From Anaerococcus marasmi (GTDB taxonomy: Bacteria; Bacillota; Clostridia; Tissierellales; Peptoniphilaceae), in assembly GCF_900290195.1 (NCBI RefSeq), contig NZ_OLMF01000004.1, positions 733,501-797,500 of the forward strand: a stretch of DNA of 64,000 nucleotides. The letters are read 5' to 3'. A program made the position numbers and the translations under genes. A model generated the notes under the pieces. That model was given only the letters and a program-made list of their open reading frames with translations, did no database searches and was not told the DNA's origin. This document shows positions 26,546-36,489 of this stretch, in pieces (positions within the stretch are counted from its first letter, which is position 1; every line of letters begins with the position of its first letter).

Positions 26546-26711
26546 CCCTTATCTCGACTAAGCGAGCGAAGCGAACGCATGGAGAGATCTCATTAGATTT
26601 CTCCACTCACTACGTACTCTGACTCGTTACTTAGTAACTTTTCCGTGCTTTCGCACTAGTCAGAGGGGTAAATAGCCAATTCAATGGCTATTTACCTGGT
26701 CGAAATAAGGG
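26546..26711. repeat. Multi-branched palindromic element between ald and the first NSS transporter
   Basis: An outer inverted repeat (CCCTTATCTCGAC / GTCGAAATAAGGG) encloses several nested hairpins. These are CTCTGACT...AGTCAGAG containing GTTACTTAGTAAC and GTGCTTTCGCAC, then GGTAAATAGCC...GGCTATTTACC with a 7-base loop. The outer arms use the same TCGAC/TAAGGG vocabulary as the intergenic arrays. No coding frame. It resembles a structured RNA or a compact MITE. Confidence 0.6.
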
Positions 26712-26736
26712 CGATTTTTACTTTTGTCTACAGTTT

Positions 26737-26762
26737 AAGCCAACCCCTTAGTGGATTGGCTT
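26737..26762. terminator. Bidirectional terminator between convergent ald and NSS genes
   Basis: AAGCCAAcCC pairs with GGaTTGGCTT around a short loop. It is followed by TTTTACTTTT on the plus strand and lies seven bases after the NSS stop on the minus strand. Confidence 0.65.
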
Positions 26763-26768
26763 TTACTT

Positions 26769-28073
26769 TTAGAATGAAACTTTAAATATCAAGGCTATGA
26801 CGCAAAGTATAATAGCAATTGGTGTATAGATATATTTTCCAATCTTGTACCAGCTATCACCGTATTTTTTAGAAGACCCTTGATTGATCTCACCTATTAG
26901 CTTATCCTTAGCCAATACATAAAACCAAGTCACAGCTCCTATAGAAGCTCCAATTGGAATGATGTAGATTGAGATTATGTCCATAAATGGTCCCCATTGG
27001 CTAATCATTTCCATATTGACTCCCAAGCCAAAAACGAAAATTCCAATTAAGACTAGGGCGATATTTCTTTTTATCTTTGGATACCTGTTCATAAGCGACT
27101 CTGCTACTACTTCAAACATATTTTGTAGGGATGAAATACCTGCAAGGATCACCGCAAGATATAAGATTATTGCAAATAATCTACCTAAGAACATATCTTG
27201 TAGGATGGTTGGTAAGACTTGGAACAATAAACCTGGCCCTCCCGCCTGATCCATCTTGTAGACCATTATAGCAGGGATTATAACGCAGGATGATAATAAG
27301 GCCGCTATAGTATCTAGAAGACCAGTCATTTTTGATGAAGATACAATATCTTCGTCCTTGCTTAGGTAGGCTCCACAAACTATCATTCCAGACCCTGTTA
27401 CAGAAAGGGAGAAAAAGGCCTGGCCCATTGCTTGGACTATGGTATTTATATTAAGAGCATCACTGTCATATCTAAACATATATTTGTAACCTTCGATTGC
27501 CCCATCTAGAGTTAAAATCTTAATTGCCAAAATAACAAAAAGAACAAAGAAAGTAGGCATCATGAACTTATTAGATTTCTCTATCGTCCTAGCCCCTCCT
27601 ATACAGGTAATTAATGTTAGCACAATAATGGCAAGGTGAAATCCAACTACTGAGTAAGGATTTTGGGAGAAGCTATCAAACCAAGTCGCTGTATCAGCTT
27701 CCATCAATGATCCAGTAAGAGAATCGATTAAGGCCTTACTTATATAAGAAACAATTACAGCATAGCCTACTGCTATAAGCAAGGAACCCAATAGAGGGAT
27801 AAATCCTATATATTTTCCTATAAGGGTATCCTTATTCTTACTTTTAAAAGATTTATAATAAGCACCCAAGGTTCCAGTCCCTGCAAGTCTACCAACAGCA
27901 AACTCACTAGATAGTCCAACATAGGAGAAAATAACTATAAATACCAAATAAGCTAGGAAAAATACTAGACCTCCTTGCTGGAACTTGTAAGGAAAACCCC
28001 AGACGTTTGCCATGCCGACAGCAGAACCAACCGCTGTCAATATAAAACCAATTTTTGAATTAAATTTATTCAT
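26769..28073 (-). CDS. Sodium-dependent amino-acid transporter, NSS (SLC6/LeuT-like) family, copy 1
   Basis: A 434-residue membrane protein with about 11 hydrophobic helices. The N-terminal SKIGFILTAVGSAVGMANVWGFPY carries the unwound TM1 sodium/substrate site (GSAVG-NVW) of LeuT-like transporters. TM6-type sequence AFFSLSVTGSGMIVCGAYL is also present. Eleven helices, rather than 12, are typical of bacterial TnaT/MhsT relatives. It likely imports a hydrophobic or aromatic amino acid with sodium. It follows its paralogue 28193-29485 on the same strand after a terminator. Confidence 0.9.
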   Translation of the reverse strand: MNKFNSKIGFILTAVGSAVGMANVWGFPYKFQQGGLVFFLAYLVFIVIFSYVGLSSEFAVGRLAGTGTLGAYYKSFKSKNKDTLIGKYIGFIPLLGSLLIAVGYAVIVSYISKALIDSLTGSLMEADTATWFDSFSQNPYSVVGFHLAIIVLTLITCIGGARTIEKSNKFMMPTFFVLFVILAIKILTLDGAIEGYKYMFRYDSDALNINTIVQAMGQAFFSLSVTGSGMIVCGAYLSKDEDIVSSSKMTGLLDTIAALLSSCVIIPAIMVYKMDQAGGPGLLFQVLPTILQDMFLGRLFAIILYLAVILAGISSLQNMFEVVAESLMNRYPKIKRNIALVLIGIFVFGLGVNMEMISQWGPFMDIISIYIIPIGASIGAVTWFYVLAKDKLIGEINQGSSKKYGDSWYKIGKYIYTPIAIILCVIALIFKVSF

Positions 28074-28174
28074 ATAAACTCCTTAACTTTAATATGTCTA
28101 TATCGCTTTAAAGTATGTTAGTATTATATCCCAAACTTTATATAAGTAAAGTTTTTTCTAAAATTTCCATTTAA

Positions 28175-28194
28175 AAAATCCCCGAGGGGATTTT
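28175..28194 (-). terminator. Terminator of NSS copy 2
   Basis: AAAATCCCC and GGGGATTTT form a tight hairpin followed on the minus strand by TTTTAAAT. It starts within the stop codon of the gene. Confidence 0.8.
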
Positions 28195-29485
28195 ACATTA
28201 TTATTGTCAAAAGACAAATCACTATAACAAGTGGTGTATAGAGATACTTTCCTATCCTATACCAACTCCCACCATATCTTCTAGTAGAACCTAGGTTGAT
28301 CTCTTCTATTAGAGTCTTCTTGTCCAGAACATAAAACCAAGTTATAGCACCAATCATAGCCCCTATAGGAATGATGTAGATTGATATAATATCCATAAAA
28401 GGACCCCACTGGCTTATTTTTTCTATATTCATACCTACTAGAAATACCAAGGTCGCTATTGCTATTAGGACAATTTTTCTATCCAATTTTTTAAATACAT
28501 AAGTCACTGACTCTACTACTACCTCAAACATTATTTGAAGTGAAGAAATACCTGCAAATAATACAGCAAGATAGAGGATGATTGAAAAGAACCTTCCTCC
28601 TTCTATATTTTGTAGGATGGTAGGTAAAACTTGGAACAAGAGCCCCGGACCTCCTGCCTGATCCATAGAGAAAACTATGACAGAAGGAATCATCACAAAG
28701 GCAGCAACCATTGCAGCTATTGTATCGAGAAGTCCTGTCATCTTAGATGAATATATTATATCCTCGTCCTTGTGAAGATAGGCCCCACAGATCATCATAG
28801 CAGAGCCTGTAATAGATAAGGAAAAGAAGGCCTGACCCATGGCTGATACTACATTTCCAGTACTTATCATCGACCTATCCATCCTAAACATATACTTATA
28901 ACCTTCGATAGCGTTTGGTAGGCTGATGATCTTGATAGCAATAACAATAAAAAGGATGAAAAAGGCTGGCATCATAAATTTACTTGATTTCTCTAAAGTT
29001 TTGGCAGAACCAAGACAGTTAATCAAGGTCAAAATAATTACTAAAAGATGATAAGGCCAAACTGAAAAGTCCCTTTCAGATAAGTCCCTGTACCAACTTC
29101 CTACATCAACATTCATCAAAGTCCCAGTAGCAGAATCAACCAAGGCCTTGAAAATATAGGCAACTACAACTGCATAACCAATTGTAAGAAGTATAAGGCC
29201 AATAAGAGGAAAAATTGATATGGCTCGTCCAAGCCTAGGGCTTTTTCCCTTGCTTTCAAAGGCCTTCTCGTAAGATCCGATAGTGCCTGCCTCAGCAATT
29301 CTTCCTATAGCAAACTCACTTGAAAGCCCTACATAGGAAAAAAGACCTATAAAGAAGATATAGATTAAGAGGAAAAAAAGTCCCCCTTCCTGGAGCTTGT
29401 AAGGAAAGCCCCACACATTGGCCATACCAACAGCAGATCCCACCGCCGTTAGTATAAAGCCAAGTCTAGAATTAAATTTGTTCAT
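28193..29485 (-). CDS. Sodium-dependent amino-acid transporter, NSS family, copy 2
   Basis: A 430-residue paralogue of the preceding transporter. It has the same start (MNKFNSRLGFILTAVGSAVGMANVWGFPYK-type), TM6 AFFSLSITGSAMMICGAYL and C-terminal ending GSWYRIGKYLYTP. The two genes align along their entire length with scattered substitutions, so this is an older tandem duplication, not a recent assembly repeat. Different substrates are likely. Upstream lies a 1.6 kb repeat array, so its promoter must be within about 60 bases or inside the array. Confidence 0.9.
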   Translation of the reverse strand: MNKFNSRLGFILTAVGSAVGMANVWGFPYKLQEGGLFFLLIYIFFIGLFSYVGLSSEFAIGRIAEAGTIGSYEKAFESKGKSPRLGRAISIFPLIGLILLTIGYAVVVAYIFKALVDSATGTLMNVDVGSWYRDLSERDFSVWPYHLLVIILTLINCLGSAKTLEKSSKFMMPAFFILFIVIAIKIISLPNAIEGYKYMFRMDRSMISTGNVVSAMGQAFFSLSITGSAMMICGAYLHKDEDIIYSSKMTGLLDTIAAMVAAFVMIPSVIVFSMDQAGGPGLLFQVLPTILQNIEGGRFFSIILYLAVLFAGISSLQIMFEVVVESVTYVFKKLDRKIVLIAIATLVFLVGMNIEKISQWGPFMDIISIYIIPIGAMIGAITWFYVLDKKTLIEEINLGSTRRYGGSWYRIGKYLYTPLVIVICLLTIIM

Positions 29486-29639
29486 ATTATTCCTTTCTAT
29501 AAATAAGCTAGTAAAAGTAAAGATTAAACAAAATCTCTACCCATTAATGCCTATGGCTTAATAATCATTAAGAGATCTCTCGACTGCGCTCGAGACTAGG
29601 GTATGTAAGAAAACGAAGTTTTCTAAAATTATTAGAACT

Positions 29640-29733
29640 CCATTCGGCCTTCTTTTGACCTTTGTTTCTACAAAACAAAGGTCACTACACTATTTGTCTA
29701 TAAGACAAACAGTAGCCCAACAGGAGGGCGACC
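29640..29733. repeat. Cloverleaf-like structured element, copy 1
   Basis: GACCTTTGTTT ctac AAAACAAAGGTC and TTTGTCT ata AGACAAA form two hairpins. GGCCTTCT and AGGAGGGC can close an outer stem. Near-identical copies are at 30660-30759 and 46981-47076. Confidence 0.6.
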
Positions 29734-30659
29734 TTATTTCGACTGAACGAAGTGAATGGAGAAATCTAATTGTATTAAAGATATCAGAATATAATCGTGT
29801 ATACATTTATATAATAGTTAAACAACGAATACGCCATCTCGAAGGAGGTACGACTGAGAGATCTACAGTCTATGATGACATGTAGATATAAAATTTCAAG
29901 TTATCTACTAGAATACCTGACTAACAAAGTCTCAGACCATACACGTCCCAAGGTTCTGTAGACCTCTCACCTAAAGTTCGAGGTGGAGGAATTGGGAATT
30001 TTTAATAAAATATATTATATAGTAAGAGATATCTCGACTTACGCTCGACATAAGGAGAACTTGATGAGATATCTCGACTACGCTCGATATAAGGGCAATG
30101 TGGGAAAGCTAGCTTTCCTACCCCTTCCCTTGCTTCGACCAACGTGGAGAAGCCTCTAGCTTTTACCAATATCAAAACAGAAAAGTATAACCTTGAGATA
30201 AACTTAAACAGGATTTACGCCATCTCTAATGGAATTGTCACAGTAAGCATAGCTAACTGATGAAACCGTGCCGGGCGGTCGGGCTTCGATTTGGAAAAAA
30301 TCGAATTAGTGGGACTTATTTGAAAAATAAGTTCCAAGAACTCGAAGAGTTCAAAATCGAGGCTTTGCGAGGCGAAGTCCTCCTAGAGCCGGACGGGCTA
30401 GTCTCTGAGCCCGAAAACTACCGTCGACAGAGCGCAGCGACGAGAGGTCTAAAGTCTATGATGGCATGTGCATTATAAAGATTAACCTATCTACGAGAAT
30501 ACCTATCTAACAAAGTCTCAGACCATACATGTCCCATAGTTCTGTAGACCTCTCACATAAAGTTCGATCTACTGTAGATTATAGTTTTCTATATTAAGAG
30601 ATATCTCGACTACGCTCGAGATAAGGGAATGTAAGAAAACGAAGTTTTCTAAAATTATT

Positions 30660-30759
30660 AGAACGCCATTCGGCCTTCTTTTGACCTTTGTTTCTACAAA
30701 ACAAAGGTCACTACACTATTTGTCTTTCAGACAAACAGTGGCCCAACAGGAGGGCGACC
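30660..30759. repeat. Cloverleaf-like structured element, copy 2
   Basis: Same plan as copy 1. The second hairpin loop is TTC instead of TATA (TTTGTCT ttc AGACAAA), so only the loop differs. Confidence 0.6.
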
Positions 30760-30849
30760 TTATTTCGACCGAACGAAGTGAATGGAGAAATCTCATGAGA
30801 AATAGTAAAAGTATAATTCTTTTAGTCCCAGTATTATAGCTAGATACAG

Positions 30850-31017
30850 CCACCTCGACAGAGCGCAGCGACGAGAGGTCTCCAGTCTAAGATGACATGT
30901 AGATATAAAAGTTCAAGTTATCTACGCAGACACCTAAATATCCAAATCTCCAACCAAACATGTCCCAAGGTTCTGTAGACCTCTCGTCGCTTCCACGTGG
31001 AAGCTCTGTCGAGGTGG
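30850..31017. repeat. Reference copy of the ~168 bp intergenic unit with terminal inverted repeats
   Basis: The left arm is CCACCTCGACAGAGC followed by GCGACGAGAGGTCT(C)CAG. The right arm is CTGTAGACCTCTCGTCGC, an inserted palindrome TTCCACGTGGAA, then GCTCTGTCGAGGTGG. The centre carries GATGACATGTAGATATAAAAG and TTCAAGTTATCTACG, shared with the other copies. About 35-45 bp of each end are inverted repeats, as in a MITE. Confidence 0.75.
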
Positions 31018-31112
31018 ATAACTGGAAAAATACCCTCTCGCCAATTATTATACATAAACTGTAGTTATGAGATGTCTCGACTTAAGCCATCCATAAGGCT
31101 AGAGGGAAACTC

Positions 31113-32195
31113 TTATTTATATTTTTCCTGCAAGCTTTGTACTAGCTTATCATCTTCGAAGTAGTTGATGCCCATGGCTTTTTTTACTTCTTCGACCTTT
31201 TCTCTTCCAGCTTCTCTTGCTTTTGCTGTTCCTTCTTCTAGGATTTTAAATACTTTTTCTAGGTCTTTTTCGTATTCGGCACGTCTTTTTCTAATTGGCT
31301 CTAGTTCATCTTCTAGGACCTTGATTAGGAATTTCTTTACCTTGACATCTCCCAGACCTCCCCTTCTGTAATGGTCTTTGAGGGCGTCTAGGTTTTCGTA
31401 ATCTGGAAGGAATTCCTTAAAGTGCTCAGGTTTTGAGAATACATCTAGGTAGGTAAAGACGATATTTCCTTCAACCTTACCTGGATCTTCTATATTGATA
31501 TGGTTAGGGTCTGTGTACATGCTCATTACCTTTTTTTTGACAGTTTTTTTGTCATCTGCTAGATAGATTGCATTTCCCAAGGATTTACTCATCTTAGCCC
31601 CTCCATCGATTCCTGGCATACGTCTTGCGATTTTCGCTTCTGGAAGAACTGCCTTAGGTTCTACGAAAGTCTCTCCATAGATGTGGTTGAAGCTTCTAGC
31701 AATCTCTCTTGCTTGCTCAAGCATTGGCTCTTGATCTTCTCCTACTGGAACTATATTAGCATCAAAAAGAAGGATATCAGCGGCTTGGCTTACAGGATAT
31801 ATTAGAAATCCTGCTGGTAGGGATGTTTCGAAGTCCCTTAGTTTAATTTCTGACTTAACTGTTGGATTTCTCTCAAGTCTTGATAGGGTTACTAGATTTA
31901 GGAAGTAGAAGGTAAGCTCTGTTAGCTCTGAGACTTGAGATTGGACGAAGAATGTGACCTTTTCTGGATCAAGTCCCACACTTAGATAGTCTAGGGCTAC
32001 TTCAATGAGATTTTCCCTGATTTTTCCAGGGTTGTCGAAGTTATCTGTGAGGGCTTGACTGTCTGCGATCATGATATACATCCTATCGTAATTACCCTCA
32101 TTTTGCATAACGACTCTGTTTTTTAAGCTTCCTACGTAGTGTCCTAGGTGAAGTCTGCCTGTTGGTCTGTCACCTGTTAGTATTATATCTTTCAA
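31113..32195 (-). CDS. trpS: Tryptophanyl-tRNA synthetase
   Basis: A 360-residue class Ic synthetase, starting [22 protein letters not shown] with HIGH as HLGH. KMSKS appears as [15 protein letters not shown] (about residues 199-213). The longer length and TGDRPTG opening put it in the TrpRS-II-like group. AGGAGG precedes the ATG. No T-box was seen upstream. It charges tRNA-Trp in the cytosol. Confidence 0.94.
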   Translation of the reverse strand: MKDIILTGDRPTGRLHLGHYVGSLKNRVVMQNEGNYDRMYIMIADSQALTDNFDNPGKIRENLIEVALDYLSVGLDPEKVTFFVQSQVSELTELTFYFLNLVTLSRLERNPTVKSEIKLRDFETSLPAGFLIYPVSQAADILLFDANIVPVGEDQEPMLEQAREIARSFNHIYGETFVEPKAVLPEAKIARRMPGIDGGAKMSKSLGNAIYLADDKKTVKKKVMSMYTDPNHINIEDPGKVEGNIVFTYLDVFSKPEHFKEFLPDYENLDALKDHYRRGGLGDVKVKKFLIKVLEDELEPIRKRRAEYEKDLEKVFKILEEGTAKAREAGREKVEEVKKAMGINYFEDDKLVQSLQEKYK

Positions 32196-32304
32196 AATTC
32201 CTCCTTATTTTAAAAAAACGGGCCTGCCCTATGAAAGCGCCCCATCAGAGAACTTCCTATAATTCTCTGACAGGATGCAGCTATCATTTTATAAACAGTC
32301 CCGA

Positions 32305-33409
32305 TTATTTATCAGCAAGGAAAGCATCTATAAAGCCTTGGATGTCTCCATCCATCACAGCTTCCACATTTCCCATCTCAAATCCCGTCCTGTGGTCTTT
32401 GACCATGGTATAAGGTTGGAAAACATAGGATCTGATTTGACTTCCCCAAGCAATTTGGGAATAGCTTCCTTGTATGTCTTCGATTTTTTCTCTTTGCTCT
32501 TCTTCTTTGATCTGAACAAGCTTACTTTTCAAAAGATTCATTGCTGTCTGTCTATTTTGGATTTGGCTACGCTCTGCCTGACTTGTCGCAACTACTCCAG
32601 TTGGTATGTGGGTGATTCTTACGGCAGAGTCGGTCTTGTTTACGTGCTGACCTCCTGCTCCACTTGCCCTGTAGGTATCTATTCTTAGGTCTGATGGGTC
32701 GATATCAAGTTCTATATTATCATCAAGCTCTGGGAATACATCCACAGATGCAAAGGAAGTATGTCTTCTGGATTGGCTGTCGAAAGGGGAAATCCTCACA
32801 AGTCTGTGGACTCCCTTCTCCGCCCTAAGATATCCGTAAGCATAAGGACCAGTAACATGCATGGTGGCTGACTTGATTCCACCTGCTTCTTCATTGTTTA
32901 AATCTTTGATCTCATACTTAAAGCCGATGCTGTCGAAGTATCTCTTATACATCCTAAAGAGCATATCCGCCCAGTCTGTAGCCTCAAGCCCACCTGCACC
33001 TGCATTGATTGATATATAGGCATTGTTCTTGTCATATTCCCCATCAAGTTGGGTCCTAAGCTTCATCTGAGTGGCAAGCTTATTAAGCTTTTTTAGGGAA
33101 TCTTCGACTTCTTCTATTGTATCTGTCTCTTTCTCTTCGCTCATCTCCACAAGATCAAGCATATCGGTATTGTCTACTATTCCACTTTCAAGCTTCTTGT
33201 AGTCAGCAAGTTCATCTTTTTTATTTGATAGGTCCGCCATTATCTTTTGGGCCTTATCAGAATCATTCCAGAAATCAGGGCTAGCAGATTGTTTCTCGAG
33301 TTCTTTTATCTCTTTTTCCAAGCTAGCTGGGTCAAAGAGAGTCTCCGATTAGTTTTAGTTTTTGGCTTAGATCTTCTATATCAGATCTTAATTCAAATAT
33401 TTCCTTCAT
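32305..33409 (-). CDS. prfB: Peptide chain release factor 2, programmed +1 frameshift
   Basis: The gene starts at ATG 33409 and reads 25 codons (MKEIFELRSDIEDLSQKLK...GDSL) to an in-frame TGA at 33332-33334. Translation then continues in the +1 frame as DPASLEKEIKELEKQS. The slip sequence is CTTTGAC, as in nearly all bacterial RF2 genes. The long second part has the GGQ loop in ASGAGGQHVNKTDSAVRITHIPTGV and the SPFDS motif that recognises UGA. RF2 ends translation at UAA/UGA. It directly follows secA (start one base from the secA stop), the usual Firmicutes order. Confidence 0.95.
33329..33350 (-). promoter_or_regulatory. RF2 autoregulatory frameshift site
   Basis: On the minus strand GGAGACTCTCTTTGACC contains the slippery CTT-T before the TGA-C stop. 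The upstream GGAG is a partial Shine-Dalgarno-like stimulator, further from the slip and weaker than the canonical AGGGGG. Low RF2 favours the +1 shift. Confidence 0.85.
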
Positions 33410-33410
33410 A

Positions 33411-36134
33411 TTATTTCTTTATATTACCCTTTTTAGCTTCACGTTCGAGTCTTCTGCGTTCTGCTCTATTAAGACCTTCCAAGTCTTCTTCCTCTTGGTC
33501 TTCTAGGCGTTCTTCGCTAGGTCTTAGGACTTGTTTCCTTTCAATGTTTTGTCTGATCTCAACGCTTAGCATGTACTTAACAGTGTCTTCTTGGATTGAT
33601 CTTGTCATATCTTCATACATGTCGAAACCTTCGTTAGTGTAGGCTCTTACTGGGTCTTCTTGTCCCATAGCTCTTACACCGATTTCTTTTCTCATTTGAT
33701 CCATAGCATCGATATGATCCATCCATTTTTGATCTATTACCCTAAGTAGGATTACCCTTTCTACCTCTCTCATATTCTCAGATCCGAAGGTCGCTTCCTT
33801 GTCTTCGTATTTGGCAAGAGTCGCATCTGTAATATAATCGATTAGGTCTTGTTGGCTGTAAGAGTTGATGTTTTCGAAGTGAAGGCTCTTTACAGGCATA
33901 GCAAGTCCATGGAGATAGTTTAGTAGGGCTGTCATCTCCCAGTTTTCTGGTTTGATCTCTGGGTTAGTAAAGGTGTAAACAGCATTTGCTATTACATCTT
34001 TCATCATTGCTACAATAGTCTCTTTCATATCTTGACCAAAGAGAACTTCTCTTCTTTCGTTGTAGATGATAGTTCTTTGCTTGTTCATAACATCGTCATA
34101 TTGGAGGACTCTTTTTCTTGTAGCGAAGTTGTTAGCTTCAACCCTTGTTTGGGCACGTTCTACAGACTTAGATACCATCCTAGAAACTATTGGCTCATTT
34201 TCGTCATAGTTGTATTTTTCAACAAACTTAGCCACTGCTTCCCCACCATTAAGTCTAATTAGATCATCTTCAAGTGATATGAAGAATCTTGACTTACCTG
34301 GGTCTCCTTGACGTCCTGAACGACCTCTAAGCTGGTTATCTATACGACGAGATTCATGTCTTTCTGAACCTATGATATAAAGTCCGCCCGCTTCCTTAAC
34401 CTTCTCAGCTTCAGCCTTGATTTCAGGTCTAAAGACATCCTTGTAGTGTCTATATTTCTTTCTAGCATCAAGGACAGCTTGGTCGGTAGTTTCTGCAAAT
34501 GAATCTACTTGTTCAAGCACATCCTCTGCCACACCCTCTCTTTTTAGCTTAGTCATAGCCATATGGTCCACGTTACCACCGAGCATAATATCTGTACCAC
34601 GTCCTGCCATGTTGGTTGCGATAGTAACTTGGTTTAATCTACCAGCTTGGGCAACAATATCAGCCTCTCTCTCGTGGTTTTTCGCATTGAGGACTGTATG
34701 AGAAATACCAGCCTTTCTTAGGGCATTGGACAATCTCTCACTTGCTTCTATAGAGATAGTACCTACAAGTATTGGTTGACCTGTAGCGTGCACCTTGTTA
34801 ATCTCATCTATAATTGCGTTAAACTTACCTGTTTCGTTGATATATACATAGTCTACATCATCTTGTCTTTGAATAGGTCTGTTGGTTGGGATTTCAACAA
34901 CGTCAAGCTTGTAGATTTCGCTAAACTCGTCTTCTTCTGTCATAGCTGTACCTGTCATACCAGATAGCTTGTCATACATCCTAAAGTAGTTTTGGAAGGT
35001 AATTGTAGCAAGAGTCTTGCTTTCTGCCTTAACCTCAACTCCTTCTTTGGCCTCTATGGCTTGGTGAAGACCATCTGAGAATCTCCTACCTTGCATGATA
35101 CGACCAGTAAACTCATCTACGATTTCAACCTCGCCGTGATTTACTACATAGTCGATATCTCTTGTCATAGTAGTATTTGCCTTTAGGGCATTGTTGATAT
35201 AGTGGGCAAGCTCGATATTATCAGTATCGGATAAGTTTTCTATGCCAAAGAACTTCTCTGCCTTGGCAGTTCCCTTTTCTGTAAGGTTGGATGATTTTCT
35301 CTTCTCATCTACTAGGAAATCAACATCTTCTACCTTAAACTCCCTGTCGAATGGGTCGATATCAGCATCCTCATTAGGATCAAGGATTCTTCCTTCTAGG
35401 GTTTGGATAAACTCATTTGCCTTAACGTAAGTATCTGTAGACTCATCTCCTTGGCCAGAAATAATAAGTGGAGTTCTAGCCTCATCGATTAAGATTGAGT
35501 CGACCTCGTCAACTATTGCATAGTGAAGGTCTCTTTGAACCATATCGTCCTTGTAGATTACCATGTTATCTCTTAGATAATCGAAACCAAATTGGTTGTT
35601 AGTTCCGTAAGTGATGTCTGCAAGGTAATTCTTTCTTCTTTCAGAATTAGTTAGACCATAAACAATACATCCTACAGTAAGACCGAGGAAGGTATGTACC
35701 TTACCCATCCACTCTTGGTCACGCTTAGCTAGGTAGTCGTTTACTGTAACTACATGGACTCCCCTACCAGTTAGGGCATTAAGATAAGAAGGAAGGGTTG
35801 CAACAAGTGTCTTACCTTCACCTGTCTTCATCTCTGCGATCTGTCCATTGTGAAGAACAATACCACCTAAGAGTTGGACAGGATAGTGCTTCATTCCAAG
35901 AACTCTAGAACTTGCTTCTCTAACAACAGCAAAAGCCTCAACCAAAAGGTCATCAACAGTCTCGCCTTGGCTTAGTCTTTGCTTAAATTCACTAGTTTTG
36001 TTTTGTAATTGTACATCTGTCAGTTTTTGCATTGATTCATCTAGGGCAAGAATTTGATCGACAAGTTTCATATTTTGATCAATTTCTTTTTGGCTAAATG
36101 ACTTAAAAAAATTAAATAATGCCAAATTATTCAC
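33411..36134 (-). CDS. secA: Preprotein translocase ATPase SecA
   Basis: A 907-residue motor protein. Motifs are Walker A MKTGEGKTLVATLP (about residues 101-114), DEAD-box-like VDEVDSILIDEARTPLIISG, TNMAGRGTDIMLGG and helicase motif RGRSGRQGDPG. The C-terminus ends in a basic stretch (AERRRLEREAKKGN) without the Cys-rich zinc domain found in many SecA proteins. It drives export through SecYEG. It is upstream of prfB. Normally hpf lies directly upstream; here 2.8 kb of repeats and an IS110 element intervene. Confidence 0.96.
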   Translation of the reverse strand: MNNLALFNFFKSFSQKEIDQNMKLVDQILALDESMQKLTDVQLQNKTSEFKQRLSQGETVDDLLVEAFAVVREASSRVLGMKHYPVQLLGGIVLHNGQIAEMKTGEGKTLVATLPSYLNALTGRGVHVVTVNDYLAKRDQEWMGKVHTFLGLTVGCIVYGLTNSERRKNYLADITYGTNNQFGFDYLRDNMVIYKDDMVQRDLHYAIVDEVDSILIDEARTPLIISGQGDESTDTYVKANEFIQTLEGRILDPNEDADIDPFDREFKVEDVDFLVDEKRKSSNLTEKGTAKAEKFFGIENLSDTDNIELAHYINNALKANTTMTRDIDYVVNHGEVEIVDEFTGRIMQGRRFSDGLHQAIEAKEGVEVKAESKTLATITFQNYFRMYDKLSGMTGTAMTEEDEFSEIYKLDVVEIPTNRPIQRQDDVDYVYINETGKFNAIIDEINKVHATGQPILVGTISIEASERLSNALRKAGISHTVLNAKNHEREADIVAQAGRLNQVTIATNMAGRGTDIMLGGNVDHMAMTKLKREGVAEDVLEQVDSFAETTDQAVLDARKKYRHYKDVFRPEIKAEAEKVKEAGGLYIIGSERHESRRIDNQLRGRSGRQGDPGKSRFFISLEDDLIRLNGGEAVAKFVEKYNYDENEPIVSRMVSKSVERAQTRVEANNFATRKRVLQYDDVMNKQRTIIYNERREVLFGQDMKETIVAMMKDVIANAVYTFTNPEIKPENWEMTALLNYLHGLAMPVKSLHFENINSYSQQDLIDYITDATLAKYEDKEATFGSENMREVERVILLRVIDQKWMDHIDAMDQMRKEIGVRAMGQEDPVRAYTNEGFDMYEDMTRSIQEDTVKYMLSVEIRQNIERKQVLRPSEERLEDQEEEDLEGLNRAERRRLEREAKKGNIKK

Positions 36135-36349
36135 TCTCCAATTCTCCTACGAAAGCAAATTATGTAGCTTCCTATAGGTTTTTCTATATCTTAAAGCATA
36201 AATGTGATTTATCAAATGTTTACACTTCAAATATTCGCTCCTACTACTATACCAGTTAATTTCGATAAAAAAATACTTCTTTGACATTTTTCACAAAATT
36301 TAAATACACTATTAATTATAAGGAAATTATAGATGAAAATAGGTAAAAA

Positions 36350-36480
36350 CAAGAAGAGATGTCTCGACTTCACTCTACGGTAGGTGTATTAAATAGATCT
36401 CTCGACTTACGCTCGAGATAAGGGATTGAAAGAAAACGAAGTTTTCTCTCTCCTTCTCCCTTACCTCGACCGCAGCGGAG
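36350..36480. repeat. Left remnant of repeat array D, interrupted by the IS110 element
   Basis: Contains CTCGACTTACGCTCGAGATAAGGG, the AGAAAACGAAGTTTTCT hairpin (36430-36446) and CTCGACCGCAGCGGAGA. It stops where intact copies elsewhere continue GGTCTCCCGAG. The continuation resumes at about 37968 after the IS. Confidence 0.75.
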
Positions 36481-36489
36481 ACTAACTAT

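Larger units (their letters stand above)
29545..31085. repeat. Mosaic intergenic repeat array C (largest)
   Basis: About 1.5 kb without a supported gene. It holds three of the ~150-180 bp units (29833-29986; 30219-30570 with an insertion; 30850-31017) and two copies of a cloverleaf-like element (29640-29733 and 30660-30759). It also has repeated TCTCGACTACGCTCGAGATAAGGG modules. The middle unit carries about 200 bp of extra sequence with hairpins GGGACTTATTT/AAATAAGTTCC and GAACTC/GAGTTC. The last unit is the cleanest copy: left arm CCACCTCGACAGAGC... and right arm ...GCTCTGTCGAGGTGG. The array separates NSS copy 2 from trpS, both on the minus strand. Confidence 0.85.

Noticed and set aside
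32255-32295. CAGAGAA/TTCTCTG hairpin just downstream of prfB as its terminator
   Set aside because: It has no adjacent T-run on the minus strand. It may be a weak structure, so it was not listed as a terminator.
33330-33410. prfB read as two broken genes or a sequencing error
   Set aside because: CTTTGAC at an in-frame TGA after 25 codons is the conserved programmed frameshift of RF2.
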